A program made the translations under genes and the position numbers. The notes beneath the pieces were generated by a model. That model was not told the origin of the DNA. It ran no database searches and was given only the letters and a program-made list of their open reading frames with translations. From Saposhnikovia divaricata (lineage: Eukaryota; Streptophyta; Magnoliopsida; Apiales; Apiaceae), in assembly GCA_036435485.1 (NCBI GenBank), contig CM071596.1, positions 66,327,001 to 66,391,000 of the forward strand: a stretch of DNA of 64,000 bases, read 5' to 3'. Of this stretch, positions 46,692 to 59,568 are shown one piece after another (positions within the stretch are counted from its first letter, which is position 1; the number at the start of each line of letters is the position of its first letter).

Positions 46692-49600
46692 TCATTTTTT
46701 AATCCAAATTCCCTCAACATCCTTTCTTTGATTGCCAGCACTAGGGTCCTCTTTATCATCAATAACATTGACTATGGGGATTTCAGAGCAGAATGGAGGA
46801 TTTTCCAATGTCGTGTCCCCTAAATCCTCATCGTTATACACCTCGTGATAATCTCGAGTCGTGGAGGTTAATACAACTGACCAGGCAGCATCAACGGGAT
46901 CTTTGACATAGAAAACTTGCTTCACTTGGTCAACGGACACATATTTATCATTTTTACAACCTTGTCGACTGAAGTCAACAAGTGTGAAGTCAACAAGCGA
47001 CACCACTATTTTGAACAGCCCTTTCATCATCTCGCTCTTTTGTGAAGTATCGGACCCCATCAATGAGAAAACTTCCATAAGTCAAAACAGAGAAAGACGG
47101 TTTGCCAGCCAACCATCTTATCGTTTCCGAAACAACTTTGCCATTGCATATCATTTCACTAACTTTTTTTTAAAACCAATTATCAAATTGTCGATTGTGC
47201 TCTCCAATCAGCCACTACACAGTCTTTTTCCCTCGTTAAGTTCTTTCTAGAAAATCCTTGTGCATCCTTTCAAAATACATATATTAATTTAGAAACCAAC
47301 TACATACTTGATAAAAGAAGATAAATGGTAAAAAGTATAATTAATTTAACTTACATAATGTACGGATACACTTCAGGGATGTTTAGAAGAACATGTAGAT
47401 GAGCCTCGTCTCGCTCTTTTTCTTCCACCGACTTCATTACAGCTACAGATAATGGACCAGAAAGATCACCTTATTTCGTCGGAAGACCTGCAGTTCTGCA
47501 ACTCTGCCGAACAAACTCTGTGCAAAATTCTACAGATTCTTCCCCTAGATAACTTTCGGCTATACAACCTTCCGGACGATAACGATTACGCACATAACTT
47601 TTCAACACTTTATTTAACCGTTCAAATGGATACATCCATCTATAAAAAACTGGTCCACACAAACGCAATTCCCTAACCAAGTGGACTGTGAGATGTATCA
47701 TTACATCAAAAAATGAGGGAGGGAATATCTTTTCCAACTCGCACAAGGTTAATACTATATCTGACTGTAACTTATCCAATTTTGATACATCTATAACTTT
47801 GTTGCACAACGAGTTGAAAAAGAAACACAACCTTATAATGCTAACCCTAACATTTTCTGGGAGGACGGAACGAATTGCAATTGGGAGCAACTGTTGAAGG
47901 AGTACATGACAGTCGTGGGACTTCAACCCAAACAACTTTAAATCGGATATCGATACACAATTTTTAATGTTCGATGAATGCCCATAATGAAGTTTCATTA
48001 AAGAGAGTGATGATAACATTTTTCTTTTTTCTACCAGTGAAAGAGTAAAAGATGAAGGGGGCAGGTAGGTTTTTTTTTTCCCGACATTTTGTGGAGCCAA
48101 ATCTTTTCTGATGCCCATTTTAACCATATCATTACGGAATGCCTCACCGTCTTTAGTCTTATATTTTAAATTTAGTAGTGTCCCAATCAAACCATCACAG
48201 ACATTTTTCTAGATGTGCATAACATTGAGACAGTGACGAACATGATGAAATTTCCAATATTCCAGCTCAAAAAAAAATTGACTTTTTCTTCCATGCACAG
48301 TCCACCTTCTTTGACTTCTTTACTTCATTTCCAAAAGTAAAATTTATTTCCTCCTGCTGCATTAAAACCTCTTCTCCGGAAAGGGGTTCACACGCTTGTC
48401 CAAACTCTTTTTCACCATTAAAAGCTGCCTTTTGCCTCCTATGAGGATGATGCCTAGGCAAATAGCGACGATGACCTTGGTAACACATTTTTCTGCTATG
48501 AAGTAAATATTTAGCTACGGTATTATCACCACACACTGGACAAGCCATATAACCCTTATTGACGCATCCAGACAAATTCCTATATGCCGGGAAGTCATTT
48601 ATCATCCACATTAATATCGCCCTTAAAGTGAAAAAAGATTTAGTACTAGCATCGTACACATTTGGTTCACCTTCTTCCAAAAGCTTCTTCAAATCATCAA
48701 TTAATGGTTGTAAAAACACGTCAATGTTATTACCTGGTTCATGTGGACCAGAGACTAATATCATTAACATAATAAACTTCCTCTTCATGCATAACCAAGA
48801 AGGAAGATTATAAGTTGAAAATACTACTGGCCAACAGCTAAACCTATTGCTTAAGCTATTAGTATGTGGGTTTATACCATCTGCGGCCAGAGCTAACCGA
48901 ATGTTTCTTGGCTCACTACCGAAGGTTGGCCACCTATAATCGATATTTCGCCATGAAGGAGAGTCGGCTGGATGGCGCATCTGGCCATCTTGACTTCTTT
49001 GGTTAGCATGCCAAGTCATTAGTGCAGCAGTAGAAGAAGATTTAAACATCCACTTAAATCTAGGAATTTGGAAAATACCACATAACTTTGGCCGGAATGT
49101 TAACCATCGGTTTACCATCCTTTCCTAATTTCCAACGAGATTTGTGGCACTTCGGACAATCAGAAGCATCGGCATTCACACCCCTATATAGAATTCAGTT
49201 ATTTGGACATGCATGAAATTTTATATATTCTAGGCCTAAATCCGATAGGGTTTTCTTGGCTGCGTATGAATTAGTTGGCAAGACATGATCTTTAGGAAGT
49301 AAAGAGCCAACAGAAGAGAGTAAATCTGTATAGGCACTATCACTTATACCAAATCTTACTTTCCAATTATGTAATTTCAACAATGAATCTAATTTAGTGC
49401 ACTCACTACCCTCATACAAAGGTTGTTCAGCATCGGCTAAAAACCTTTTGAACTCATCTGAATCTTTATCAAAATCACCACCCCAATTATTATTATATGC
49501 TGTTTCACAAACATCCTCTACATCACCGGCTTGTAATGGTTGTGACACATAAATATTCTCCTGATTAGAAGCCGAAAATGTGCTACCAACAGATGACCTA

Positions 49601-49830
49601 GACTTAGCTCCATGCCAAATCCAATCAACATACCCCAAACTAAAACCCTTTTCGTACAGATGACCCCTAATTATTTTGGTAGAGAATTTTTTTAAATTGA
49701 CCCAACGTGCACATGGACAAGGTATTCGCTTAGGATCTTTACAATTTTCGTCGGCATACATCAAAAACTTTTCAACCCCGATTTCATACTCTAATGAATC
49801 CCTATCTGCAAAAATCCATGACTTGTCCAT
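46692..49830 (-). pseudogene. CACTA-2 TNP2-type transposase
   Basis: From ATG 49830 (MDKSWIFADRDSLEYEIGV) a Transpos_assoc domain (CPCARW, HLYEKGFSLGYVDWIWHG) leads to KFHACPNN, where an in-frame TGA (49195) replaces the expected next codon. The TNP2 domain follows in 49118-48267 (CPKCHKSRW, GPHEPGNNIDVFLQPLIDDL, CPVCGD, GHRRYLPRHHP). After a frameshift in a poly-T run come HCLNVMHI with a TAG, then the DUF4218 region in 48190-47471 (PPSFFDVMIHLTVHLVRE, RWMYPFERL). A DUF4216 region follows at 47078-46692 (QVFYVKDPVDAAWSVVL). This is the usual TNP2 domain order. It is a DNA-cutting transposase, inactive here because of at least two stops and one frameshift. Confidence 0.9.
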
Positions 49831-51172
49831 ATATGAGGAGACACGTACAACCTACCTGATTATCATTTTAAATATCACATATCAAATAAATAATGATTTA
49901 TTTATATTCAATAAGCATATTTATTATTTATATTATATATTATAATTAAGTTGTAATGCACACAACTTTTTCTTTTTGTATCTTATTGCAAATGACTAAG
50001 CCCAGATCTAGGAAATGTATGTAATTAAGTTAAATGTTCAGTTAAGATTGATATTTCTAGTTATAGTACTGTTCTAAGTTTAACTTGTTTTTAAAACAAG
50101 TGCTATGTAAATTAATACTAAATGGCAACATGTCATTAACATTTAAATGGGCACGAAGACATACGATTTCTATAATTCACATATGTACTTAGCGAACAGA
50201 GAAAGTATATATACTACCATATATACTATTCAGTTCTAGTAAACAACAGAGCAAGTGAAAAAGCAACATATGACAATTACAAACATATGATTATTTTCAC
50301 AAATGAATAATAAATGATTGAACTTAAATAAGCATATTATTTATATTCAATAAGAATATTTATTTTCACAATAAACATAAATGAAACAAACATTAAAACA
50401 ACATATGCAGCCTTAAAATTTAACACATCAATTTATGCAGATAATGCATATGTCATATGTGGACTTCGAAATCCTAACGAACATATGTAGACTCCGACTC
50501 CGAATGTCATACAAAGAACACATGCATGTTAGATTTAAAACAAAATAAAAAATAAATAAACATTCAAACATATATAGCAGCATCAAAAACAAATAAATAC
50601 TTACGAATTTGAGCTTTAGAGCACTGCCCAAACAAGTTCTTCCTCAATCCTCTCTAAAAAAATAGACATATTCAAAAAATTAGTAACTAAAAACATAAAC
50701 AAATTAATAAAATTGTAATAAGCATATGATTCTTACCCAAACAAATTCTCCTTTTAAATGTTGTTCCTGAATTAATAAGAACAAAGAATAAACTAATTAG
50801 AAAATTAAAATTTCGAAGCCAAAAATCCCAAATTTAGAACTGAAAATCAAAGTAATTCGAGTTTACATACACATGCAAATTTACTCACCGATTCAAGCTT
50901 TAAAATGTTGCTCCTGCATTAATAAGAACAAAGAAAAAACTAATTAGAAAATTAAGAACTCGAACCCAAAAATCCCCAATTTAGAACATGTAAAATCAGT
51001 AATAATTCGAGTTTACTTACACATGCAAGCTTACTCACTTATCGATTCAAGATTTTAAGCAGTAAACAAATGGGTTTGTGAAGTGAATTGACCAATTAAC
51101 AACTGAGGCGTAGTTTGAGAAATTAGGGTTACGAGAGTGAAAGAGAGAGAGGGAGAGAGAGGAAGAGAAGGG

Positions 51173-51240
<68 letters not shown>

Positions 51241-51480
51241 GGCTGTTGAGAGAGGTGAGGTGAGAGAGGGAGCCGTCGCAGAGAGTCTCCAGAGAGAGGA
51301 GAGAAAGAGAGATTATGTTTTAATTGTTATTTTTGTTTTAGTGAATGTACTTACATTTTGTCTGAAAGAGCTCAAAATGGGTGGGGGGAATAAAAAATTG
51401 GCTAAAGGGGGGAAATAAAGGGGGGGGGAACTAAAATATTTGCTAAGGGGGAAAGTTAATTATGTGTGGGCGCGCGCGGA
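49831..51480. other. CACTA-2 promoter and leader region
   Basis: No coding sequence. On the minus strand, from the terminus inward: C-rich runs (51361-51450), a CT-rich tract (about 51130-51330), then a tandemly duplicated block of about 145 bp (50758-50900 and 50905-51050). Each copy of that block carries a small exon-like segment (for example GAGCAACATTTTAAAGCTTG after a TGCAG acceptor and before GTGAGT). About 0.8 kb of AT-rich, probably intronic DNA precedes the transposase ATG. Confidence 0.6.
51176..51237. repeat. (GA)n microsatellite in the CACTA-2 leader
   Basis: About 60 bp of uninterrupted GA. The CT strand is in the leader of the transposase. Confidence 0.97.
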
Positions 51481-51485
51481 GTGAA

Positions 51486-51725
51486 ATTTTTTTAAGCATA
51501 CTTTAGACATCAGTTTATTTTTCACCGATGTCATAATATATCAAAGACATCGGTTGTTTTCCTGACCGATGTCATTGATTTTTCAATGATTTGTCAATGA
51601 CATCGGTTGGCTGGTAATGTGATTTTATAATATATTTAAGACATCAGATATTTTTCGACCGATGTTATTGACTGTTTTTACATCGGGGACATGTTGAACC
51701 GATGTTAAAGGGACGATGTCTATTC
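51486..51725. repeat. Right subterminal repeats of CACTA-2
   Basis: About nine copies of ACATCGGTT, GACCGATGTCA and variants in both orientations, mirroring the left end. Confidence 0.88.
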
Positions 51726-51742
51726 TACTTTTTCTAGTAGTG

Positions 51743-52420
51743 CCAGTTGATAAATTGAAGTCTGAAAGTGGGTATATCTACGAGAAGAACAATTTTGCTG
51801 CTTTAGAGCATACGGTGAACTCTCCGATGGAGTATCACAAAATGATGGAGTTTATCAAGAGATGCAAACTGTCTTACGCCATGGTTGAGACTCCATTGTT
51901 GTATCATGAAGTTGTGGAAGAAGTTTGGACGTCAGCGGTATTCAATTCTTCAGATGGTACCATTACTTTTTCTCTTAAAAATAATGAGTATATTATTAAT
52001 TCTGATATTGTGAGTGCTTGTCTCAAACTACCTGAAAATAATTGTGACACCCTTCCTACTAATAGTGATCTTGTTACCATGCTTAACACCATAGGTTACA
52101 ATCTCAGTACTGATAACCTAGGCAAAATCGTTAGAAAAGACTTGAGAAAAGAATGGAGTTTTCTTTGTGATGCTTTCATTAAGGTGTTTTCTGGTAAAAT
52201 TAGTAATTTTGATGATGTTACCAATGCTCTACTTAACATGCTCTATATGCTTCTAAATGATAAATTTTGCAATTTTGGCGCTTTAGTAATCAATGAAATT
52301 GGTGCTAAATTGGGAAGGAAAGAGAATAGAGGTATAAATAACTATTTTGCTAGATTCCTGATGATGTTAGCTAACCATGTTTCTGAGGATAAAATAGTGC
52401 TCGAGCAACCATTAAGCAGG
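51743..52420 (+). pseudogene. Copia-2 env-like/accessory ORF, segment 1
   Basis: After the CACTA-2 target duplication the frame reads PVDKLKSESGYIYEKNN and stays open to about 52420, where the LINE is inserted. The domain includes KLSYAMVETPLLYHEVVEEV, IVRKDLRKEWSFLCDAFIKV and RFLMMLANHVSEDKIVLEQP, and is related to the Copia-1 ORF at 2045-1056. The start lies before 38749, in GCGATAGTGGCTCCA; no ATG is obvious there, so the start codon may be mutated. The role is unknown. Sirevirus ORFs in this place are called env-like. Confidence 0.75.
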
Positions 52421-52429
52421 TTTTTTTTT

Positions 52430-53537
52430 CCCGGGTAAATGAGGTTTGCACCTCGTGGAGAACTATATTAAAAATAAATAAAAGGTACATAGCAAGAGCA
52501 AAAACTCAAGCCAGGGAAAACATTCCATTGGAACACATTCCAAGGAATAAAACAAAAGGAAAAAAAGAATAACTTTTACAAACAAAAAAACCAAAAAGCA
52601 TTCCATTGGAACAACCTCCAAGGAAAAAGCAAAACAAAAAAATTCAACAAAACTAACTACCAAACCACTATAAATGACGGCCACCAATAGAATAGTCAAA
52701 CCAAAAAAATAGGATCAACTAAACCAAACCCATCAAAACTTTGACTAAAATACACACCAGCCACATGCACATGCAAATTCTTGGACAACATAGACCACTG
52801 GGCCAACCAACAAAGCCCAAGACCACAATCAAAACACAATCCACTGGGCCAACCAAACCCAAAATAATAACCTGTTGCACTGTATAATCTAAAAACCTCC
52901 CCGAAACAGACCCCAGAAGCTGCTCATTCTGCAATACACAACAATCTCCATAACAGGTGCGCTGCAAAACCTCCCCTGGATCGAAAGGAAAAGAATCAGC
53001 AGGCAACAAATACAAATCAGTCACTTTAAAACCCAAACAGCACTGCTCAAGAGGGATGGCATCACTCCATTCGCCAAGCCACCCACCTCGAGAAGAAAAC
53101 CAAAAATTCCCAGAAAAACTGGTGTAATCAATCAACGAATATACCCAGAAAAATAAGTAAGGATTAGGAAGCAAAAACTTATGATCGAGTAGGTAAAAAA
53201 CCAAATTTAAACCTCCTATCCAGGCGCCAATATGATCACAAAAATTTAGGCCAGGACACAACAAATGCATCAAATCGACCCTCCTACAACTCCCCAGAAC
53301 AGGCCTCAAAAACATGGCACCAAACACACTGCAAAAAAACCACCCAAACAGCACCTGAACAAACCAAAAAGACTGTAACCTGCAACATCGATGAAACCCG
53401 AAATTCCAGAAAAAAACCAGCAACCCCTGAAACTCGTTCCCAAACCCGAAAAAATTCTCTAAAGACCAAGAAAAACGAGCCCCAACTCCAGCCAACAAAA
53501 CACCCCCCCAACTAAACAACACAAAAAAGAATTACAC
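52430..53537 (-). other. LINE 3' untranslated region
   Basis: Follows the ORF2 stop at 53538. It contains an imperfect direct repeat with ATTCCATTGGAACA and CCAAGGA (near 52522 and 52597). An open frame of 267 codons (53522-52719) lacks any family motif and is rich in Trp, Phe, Gly and Cys. I regard it as chance or as an unexplained LINE feature. Confidence 0.55.
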
Positions 53538-56500
53538 TCAATTTTTAATTTTATGCAGCTCTATCGAAATGTTCCATCGCTGGAGGAGATGAATCACTCG
53601 ACTGTTATGCTTAACTTTCAAGGTCATAATTTTGAATCTCACAACCTCATCTACCAAGTTTATAATCTGCCTAAGAGAACGCGTTTGAGATTGGAACAAT
53701 CTCTTATTTCTCTCCTGCCAAATTAAGTAAACTAAAGAACCAAGAACTATTTTGTTAACTATAGCAAAAAGGTTCTTACCTTTCCATCTACTTGCAGCAA
53801 AAGACACAGATTCATCCCACCTTATTCCTTCCGGGATAATGACCCCCTTGCTAATAAAAAACCTCAGAATTTCACGAGAAAACGCACAATTGAAAAATAA
53901 ATGGTCAACTGAATCCCTCTGGCTCTAGCAAAAAGGACAAGTCACATTACCCTCCGTTTGCCAAATTTGCATTCGGTCTTGGGTCATGAGCTTATTCTTT
54001 ATAGCCAGCCATAAAATGAAAGAGTGCTTCAGAATCGAGTTTGAGAACTATACCAGGTGGTGCCACTCCACCAGAAGATGACTATCGCGAAAGTCGTTCC
54101 AGGAAGAACTTGACTTAAACAATCCCACACTGCCATTTCTAGAAACCCAAACTGCCTTATCTTTTCGGAGATCATTCAGTCTTATAACTTTGCCTCTTAA
54201 TTCTGGACATTTTTCAAGCACTGCAGCAGGCCATTTCACACACCCTTGATCTCTGTAGTCCCCCACTTTATCAAACTCAGAAAAACCCAGGTTGGCAACT
54301 TCTCTAGAAGAGAAACGGTCAAACAGTGGCCTGTCCAGCACCCAAATATCATGCCAAAAGAAAGTATTTCCACCATCTCCTACCTCCATTTTAAAGAATT
54401 TCTGAAATTCATCCCGGAGATTTAAAAGTCGCTTCCAACTAGCAGAGGCATCCCAAGCAATTTTAATATTCCAAAAACATCTCCCTCGAATCCTATAGGT
54501 ATGAATCCATCGAACCCACAGAGACTTTCTATTCGTGATGACACTCCAGATATGAAATGCCATGAGAGATTTATTCCAAGCATTTAGCGGTCTAATGCCC
54601 AGCCCCCCTTCTCTTTTTGGCAGACACACATCCCTCCAAGCTACCTTTGCCTTTCCTTGAGCTAGATCCACACCGCTCCAAATGAAGTTTCGAATGAGCT
54701 TCTCAATTTCTTTCGAAACTGAAATCTGCAGAATAAACACCGAGGCCCAGTAGACCTGCATCGAAGAGAGCACCGATAAAGCCAACTGTAATCTCCCAGC
54801 AAAAGATAACCATCTATTCTGCCAGCTGCGATTTTTAACTTGCTCAATAAGCGGAGCACAATCAGCGTGCCATAACCTTGTTGAGATTAGAGGAACTCCA
54901 GAATATTTAACAGGTAACAAGCCCACCTCAAACTGCATAATATTATTGATAAGCATCTTATTTTCCTGAGATACTTTGCAAAAGAAAGTACTACTTTTAG
55001 CCTCGTTAGGCCACAAACCCGACACCTCTCCAAATTCATCAAGAGAATCTTTAAGAACTTGGACTGACCAGGGATCCCCATGAGAGAAAAGAAACAAATC
55101 GTCCGCAAAACATAGGTGAGAAATTTTCATACGATCACATTTACTATTATATTTGAAATTCCCATCTTCAGCAATTCTTTTCTTCAAGATAATAGAAAGA
55201 ATATGCATAACAATAGTAAATAGATAAGGAGATAAAGGATCTCCTTGCCGGAGTCCCTTTTCCCTTTTGAAAAAGCCACAAGATTCTCCATTTACAATAA
55301 CAGAATAAGATGGAGTTGAAACACATTCTCTGGTCCAAGTAATCATTTGCTCCGGATACCCAAACATCTTCATAGCCTCAAATAAAAAGTGCCAATTGAC
55401 ACTATCATAAGCCTTTTTAATATCAACCTTAAAATCACATCTTGGGGTACCCTTATGCCGATGATAATTTCTAAATAATTCCTGCACTAGAAGAATATTA
55501 TCACTTATTCTTCTACCCGAAATAAAGGCATTCTGGTTATCATCAACTATGCAGTCCAGGGAGCCCTTTATCCTATTAGCCAAAATTTTCGAGATGCACT
55601 TATAAATTACATTGCAAAGAGCGATCGGTCTAAAGTCACCCACATTCTGAGGACAATCCACCTTAGGAATAAGAGCTAACAGAGTAGAATTTATCTCCTT
55701 TAGAAGCTTTCCGTTTCTAAAGAAATCTTTCACCGCTTTACAAACATCCTCCCCAATCACTGGCCAAGCACTTTTGTTGAATTTTGCGGAAAAACCATCG
55801 GGCCCTGATGCTTTGTCATCTCCCATAGAAAAAATCACCTCCTTTATATCTTTATCACTAACCTCTTTAATCATGTCATCACAAATATTAGGAGGAATTT
55901 GCTTATCAAAGAACTCACTAAGCCCCTCAATACTGATACCATCAGACTTAGTACCAAGTAATATTTTATAGAAGCCAATAAAGTGGTTCACCATATCATC
56001 TCCCTCGACCTTCTCCCCCTGATTATTAAAAATCGAGGACACCCTGTTTTTATTTCTCTTAACCTGGAGACTTTTATGGAAGAACTTATTATTATTATCT
56101 CCCACATTAAGCCAGTGTATTTTTGATTTTTGTTTAAGCATTCTCTCCTCCTCCAGAGCTGCTCCCCGATACTCTCTAGACAGCCTAGCTTCTTCAAATT
56201 TTAGAACTTCATTGAAAGGATCACAGTCACGGGCCATTTGCACACTAACCAGGTCATCCTGAAGACCTCTCACCCTTGTACATAAATTCCCCAAAACCCA
56301 TGCTTCTTTTCGAAAATTGGCTTCAGCCTTTTTAATTTCTGCACCAGCCTATACATATGAACCCCTCCAACCTGGTCATTCCAACCTTGCTGGACTAGAG
56401 AAAGGAAATTACTCCTATTTGTAAGGAAATTTTGAAACTTAAATGCTGAATTCCTCCACACACCAGTCTCCATATTAAGCTCAACAATAATCGGACTGTG

Positions 56501-57184
56501 ATCACTAGATTTCGGAGCTAAAAACCTGGCTTTTGCTAGTTGAAATTTCCTCTGGAAAGAGACATTAACTAGAGCCCTGTCAAGCTTCTTTACAACTCCA
56601 ACTCCCTGAGGCGATCCTGACCACGTAAATCGCATCCCTGTAAAGTGTAAATCCATCATCTGAAGGTTGAGAACACACTCTCGAAACTCCTCCATAGCAG
56701 GAGACCTTCCCATTACACCCCCAGAAATTTCATCAACTTTTAGAGTAGCATTGAAATCACCTAAGACCAACCACGGAGCTTCCCCTACTAACAAACTGAA
56801 AACTTGCAGAGAATGCCAAAGTTGAAGTCTAGGAACATGATCATTAACAGCGTATACAAAAGAGCAAAAGAAATGAACTCGAGAAGCTTTTTCAGTGACC
56901 AAGCAATGAATCACTTGATCTGTATTAAACAACATCATAACTTCAAACAAATTAGCATCCCATCCTATAGCAATCCGACAACCCTTATGACAAACCCCCG
57001 AATTAGAAATCCAACTCCAATGTCTAAACATTTTGTTGAAAACTGACTCTACATTCATTTTGGAAACATGAGTTTCCAAAATACCACATATCCCAGCGTT
57101 ATTATCTCTAATAAGCTGCCTAACCTCTTTAGATTTAAAAGGTTGGTTAAAACCTCTAACATTCCAACAAGCGATGTTATGCAT
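53538..57184 (-). pseudogene. LINE ORF2: endonuclease, reverse transcriptase, zf-RVT
   Basis: Starts at ATG 57184 (MHNIACWNVRGFNQP), overlapping the end of ORF1 in ATGCATAA. It has an exonuclease-endonuclease-phosphatase domain (ACWNVRGFN, GILETHV, LVLGDFNATL, SDHSPIIVEL), then after a frameshift near 56290 a non-LTR reverse transcriptase (GPDGFSAKF, FRPIALCNVIYK, SGRRISDNILL, DIKKAYDSV, LRQGDPLSPYLF, LCFADDLFLF). A zf-RVT region follows with CPFC and HLFFNC, interrupted by TAG codons near 54048 and 53923. The C-terminus is 53807-53538 (IWQERNKRLFQSQ). The FADD catalytic motif is intact. It nicks target DNA and reverse-transcribes the LINE RNA in place. Confidence 0.92.
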
Positions 57185-59473
57185 TGGAAACAATTTTAGA
57201 TTGACCTTCTTTTCCAACCTCCAGCGTATTCTCACCAAATAGCTGTTGACCCGCAAATTGTTCATGCTCTAGGGAATTATCAAAATCCATTGTTCTTTCT
57301 ATGCCCAGATTTTGAAGAGGTTCACTTATAACATCTTCAACCATAAACCGTGCCGTATCACCTTCATCAGAATCCACATCAACCATTGAATTTGTCGTAC
57401 AAAGTCCTTCTCCCATCCAGCCTAGTTTACCATCCCATTTAGATTCCCGAATCTCAATTTCTTCCTCCATGAAAGCAATATTTTTAGCTGGCAACTTACT
57501 TCCCTGTCCTATGTATTCCAAAACTCGAGAATTTAACTCCTTGGACATGTTGTCCTCTTGAACCCCGCTCGTAGAATCTCCTTTCATACCCTTATGAGAC
57601 TCAAACGAATTCATTAAATTCCTTAGAGATCTGTTCTCCACCAACACTCTGCTAGTACTAGTACTCACCCCCCGATCCGCAATGTTAAGTCTAAGGAGCT
57701 CCTGTGCAGAGTTTTCAATACCCACCTCATTTTCGTTCCCTTCTATTAACACATCAAATTTATTACTCATTAAAACCCCATTTGATCTCTCTTCGTACCC
57801 ACTTTTATGAACATAATTTCCCTTATTTTTACCATTATCAACTCCTCTCCCTCCCCTCTGGCCTGTCCAGGTCCCCTGGTTTCGAGCTGTCGAGTATTTT
57901 TGCTTATTCTGCTGGGTTCCGACATAACTACCACCCTGCCGCATTTGGCCATTATTTGCTCCCATTATCTCCTTCCCTTTCCGTTTAACAATTTGAAAAT
58001 CTTCATTCACCCCAACTACCTTGTGAGCAGTTTCTGACTCCCTGAGCTTATTTTCCTGGACAGCTCTAAGAACATGGCAGTTATATAATGAGTGTCCAAA
58101 CGTAACACAATTAGAACACCACGTTGGCCTCCACGGATATTCCACCCTAAGAATTACTTATAGAGGTTCCGAAAAATCCTCACTTGGGATATGAAGATAT
58201 AATTTTTCAGGAAGCTCTGTTTTTGCATCAACTTCAATCAACATTTTTGCAAAGCTTAATCGACCGGAGGCCTGTCTACACATCTTTTCAGTCAACAAAT
58301 CCGCACTTAAAATGTTGCCAATTCCACTTCCAATTCGACTCAACCCCTCCCTATTCCAGTATTGTAATGGAACATTAAATATTTTAACCCACAACGGGAT
58401 CATTCTAGGTACACTTTTGGACAAAATAATTTTGGGATGCCATCTTTGTAAAATCAGAGGTTTTCCTTCTATCAAGTAAATGTCTTCTTCCAAAACTTCT
58501 AACAAATCAGATTCATCTTTAAATTTAAAAAAGAAAAAACCTTCATCATTCATTATCACCTCTGAAAGCCCTCGATTTTTCCATTTACGATTAGCATGAT
58601 ACTCCATGGTATGAAACGCAACTCTCTTTTCAAAGAAATAACCAACTAGACAATTTTCCCAAGGTTTTATACCTTGCAAATCCACATTTAGAGGGGGTCT
58701 AATAACGATTTTACCTTCGTTTTTTCCAGGAGTATGATAATCGAACTTCATTCTCGAGGTAGTAGACTTTGGCTTGACAACTTTCGTCCATTGAATCCCC
58801 TGACTCCCCTTCCCATCTTCATGACCTTTAAACCCACCTTGTATAACTTCATCTCCGTCCTTCTTCTCCAAACCACCATCAACATTTGCGACCCAGTCGG
58901 TAGCAGCATCACGAACAAATTTCTTTCTTTCAGTCCCATTTCCCCTTTCTTCATTAATTGAACCCACAGGATCTTTAATCACCAATTTAGGCTTGAGATT
59001 CAAATTAACTTGAGCATCCATCGGAGTCGATCTTTCCCTCCACCCAGCTTCGCCACTCTCCACCAATTGTATTGCAACATCTCGCCCATCCCTGTATTCA
59101 TCAAAATCATTCACACCATCTCCATTCTTTGACCCAGAAGTAGCTTCAATTGTCCTCGAATCTCTATCTTTTTCCCCTTTGCCTTCACCAGAATTAGACG
59201 CCATAAGATTAGATGAGGGATTCTTATTGTGAGCATTTCGGTGATAGTCAAAATTCTCCAGAGCTACTTTATTATGAGAGATACTCTGAGCTCCAGTGAA
59301 CACTCCTTCAATTTGAGTAACCTCCTTTGCTACAAGGCCCAAATTGGACTTTTTTTAATAATAATATTAGCCCCAATATTTTTCAATCCATCTTTTGTCA
59401 AGATCTGATTTTTTTCACCAATATTTTTCGAATTTTTTCTAGTAAAACGATTATGAGGTTTAGAAGGGGGCAT
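57177..59473 (-). pseudogene. LINE ORF1: RNA-binding DUF4283 / zinc-knuckle protein
   Basis: Probably starts at ATG 59473 (MPPSKPHNRFTRKN). The frame slips at an A run near 59350 and reads on to 58158, then is broken near 58150 and continues to 57177. The middle (about 58720-58160) is a DUF4283-type domain (LVGYFFEKRVAFHTMEY, LQRWHPKIILSKSVPRMIPL). It is followed by a zinc-knuckle region (WRPTWCSNCVTFGHSLYNC) and a long polar tail. ORF1 proteins of plant L1 LINEs bind the element RNA. The extended polar N-terminus is common. Confidence 0.82.
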
Positions 59474-59568
59474 TTCAGATGCAAATTACACAAACAAACA
59501 GAAAAAAATTGATCAAAAAGAAGAATGTTGTAAAATCACCACTTGAGAGGAGAGAGAAGAGAGAAAAA

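Larger units (their letters stand above)
38752..51742. mobile_element. CACTA-2: 13-kb CACTA (En/Spm) transposon, TSD CCA
   Basis: The left end is CACTACTAGAAACAGG and the right end is the reverse complement of CACTACTAGAAAAAGTAG. CCA is duplicated at 38749-38751 and 51743-51745. Both ends carry subterminal ACATCGG...CCGATGT repeats. Two genes lie on the minus strand: a TNP2 transposase (49830-46692) and a second gene with a Transposase_24-type region and a C48 protease domain (about 46440-39715). A truncated LTR retrotransposon (40277-43453) is nested in the second gene. Without it the element is about 9.8 kb, a normal autonomous size. Nonsense mutations in both genes indicate it is now inactive. 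Confidence 0.92.
52421..59568 (-). mobile_element. Nested LINE (L1-type, plant) in the Copia-2 env-like ORF
   Basis: On the minus strand: a CT-rich 5' end (about 59568), ORF1 (59473-57177), ORF2 (57184-53538), a 1.1-kb 3' region and a nine-A tail (T run at 52421-52429). It is nearly full length at about 7.15 kb. I could not find target-site duplications: the sequence before the T run (ACCATTAAGCAGG) is not repeated after 59568, so insertion may have come with a small target deletion. Frameshifts and stops make it inactive, but each domain is easily read, so it is fairly young. Confidence 0.88.

Noticed and set aside
51137..51418. Open frame over the second GA tract
   Set aside because: Same reason: repeat-driven, and inside the CACTA-2 leader.
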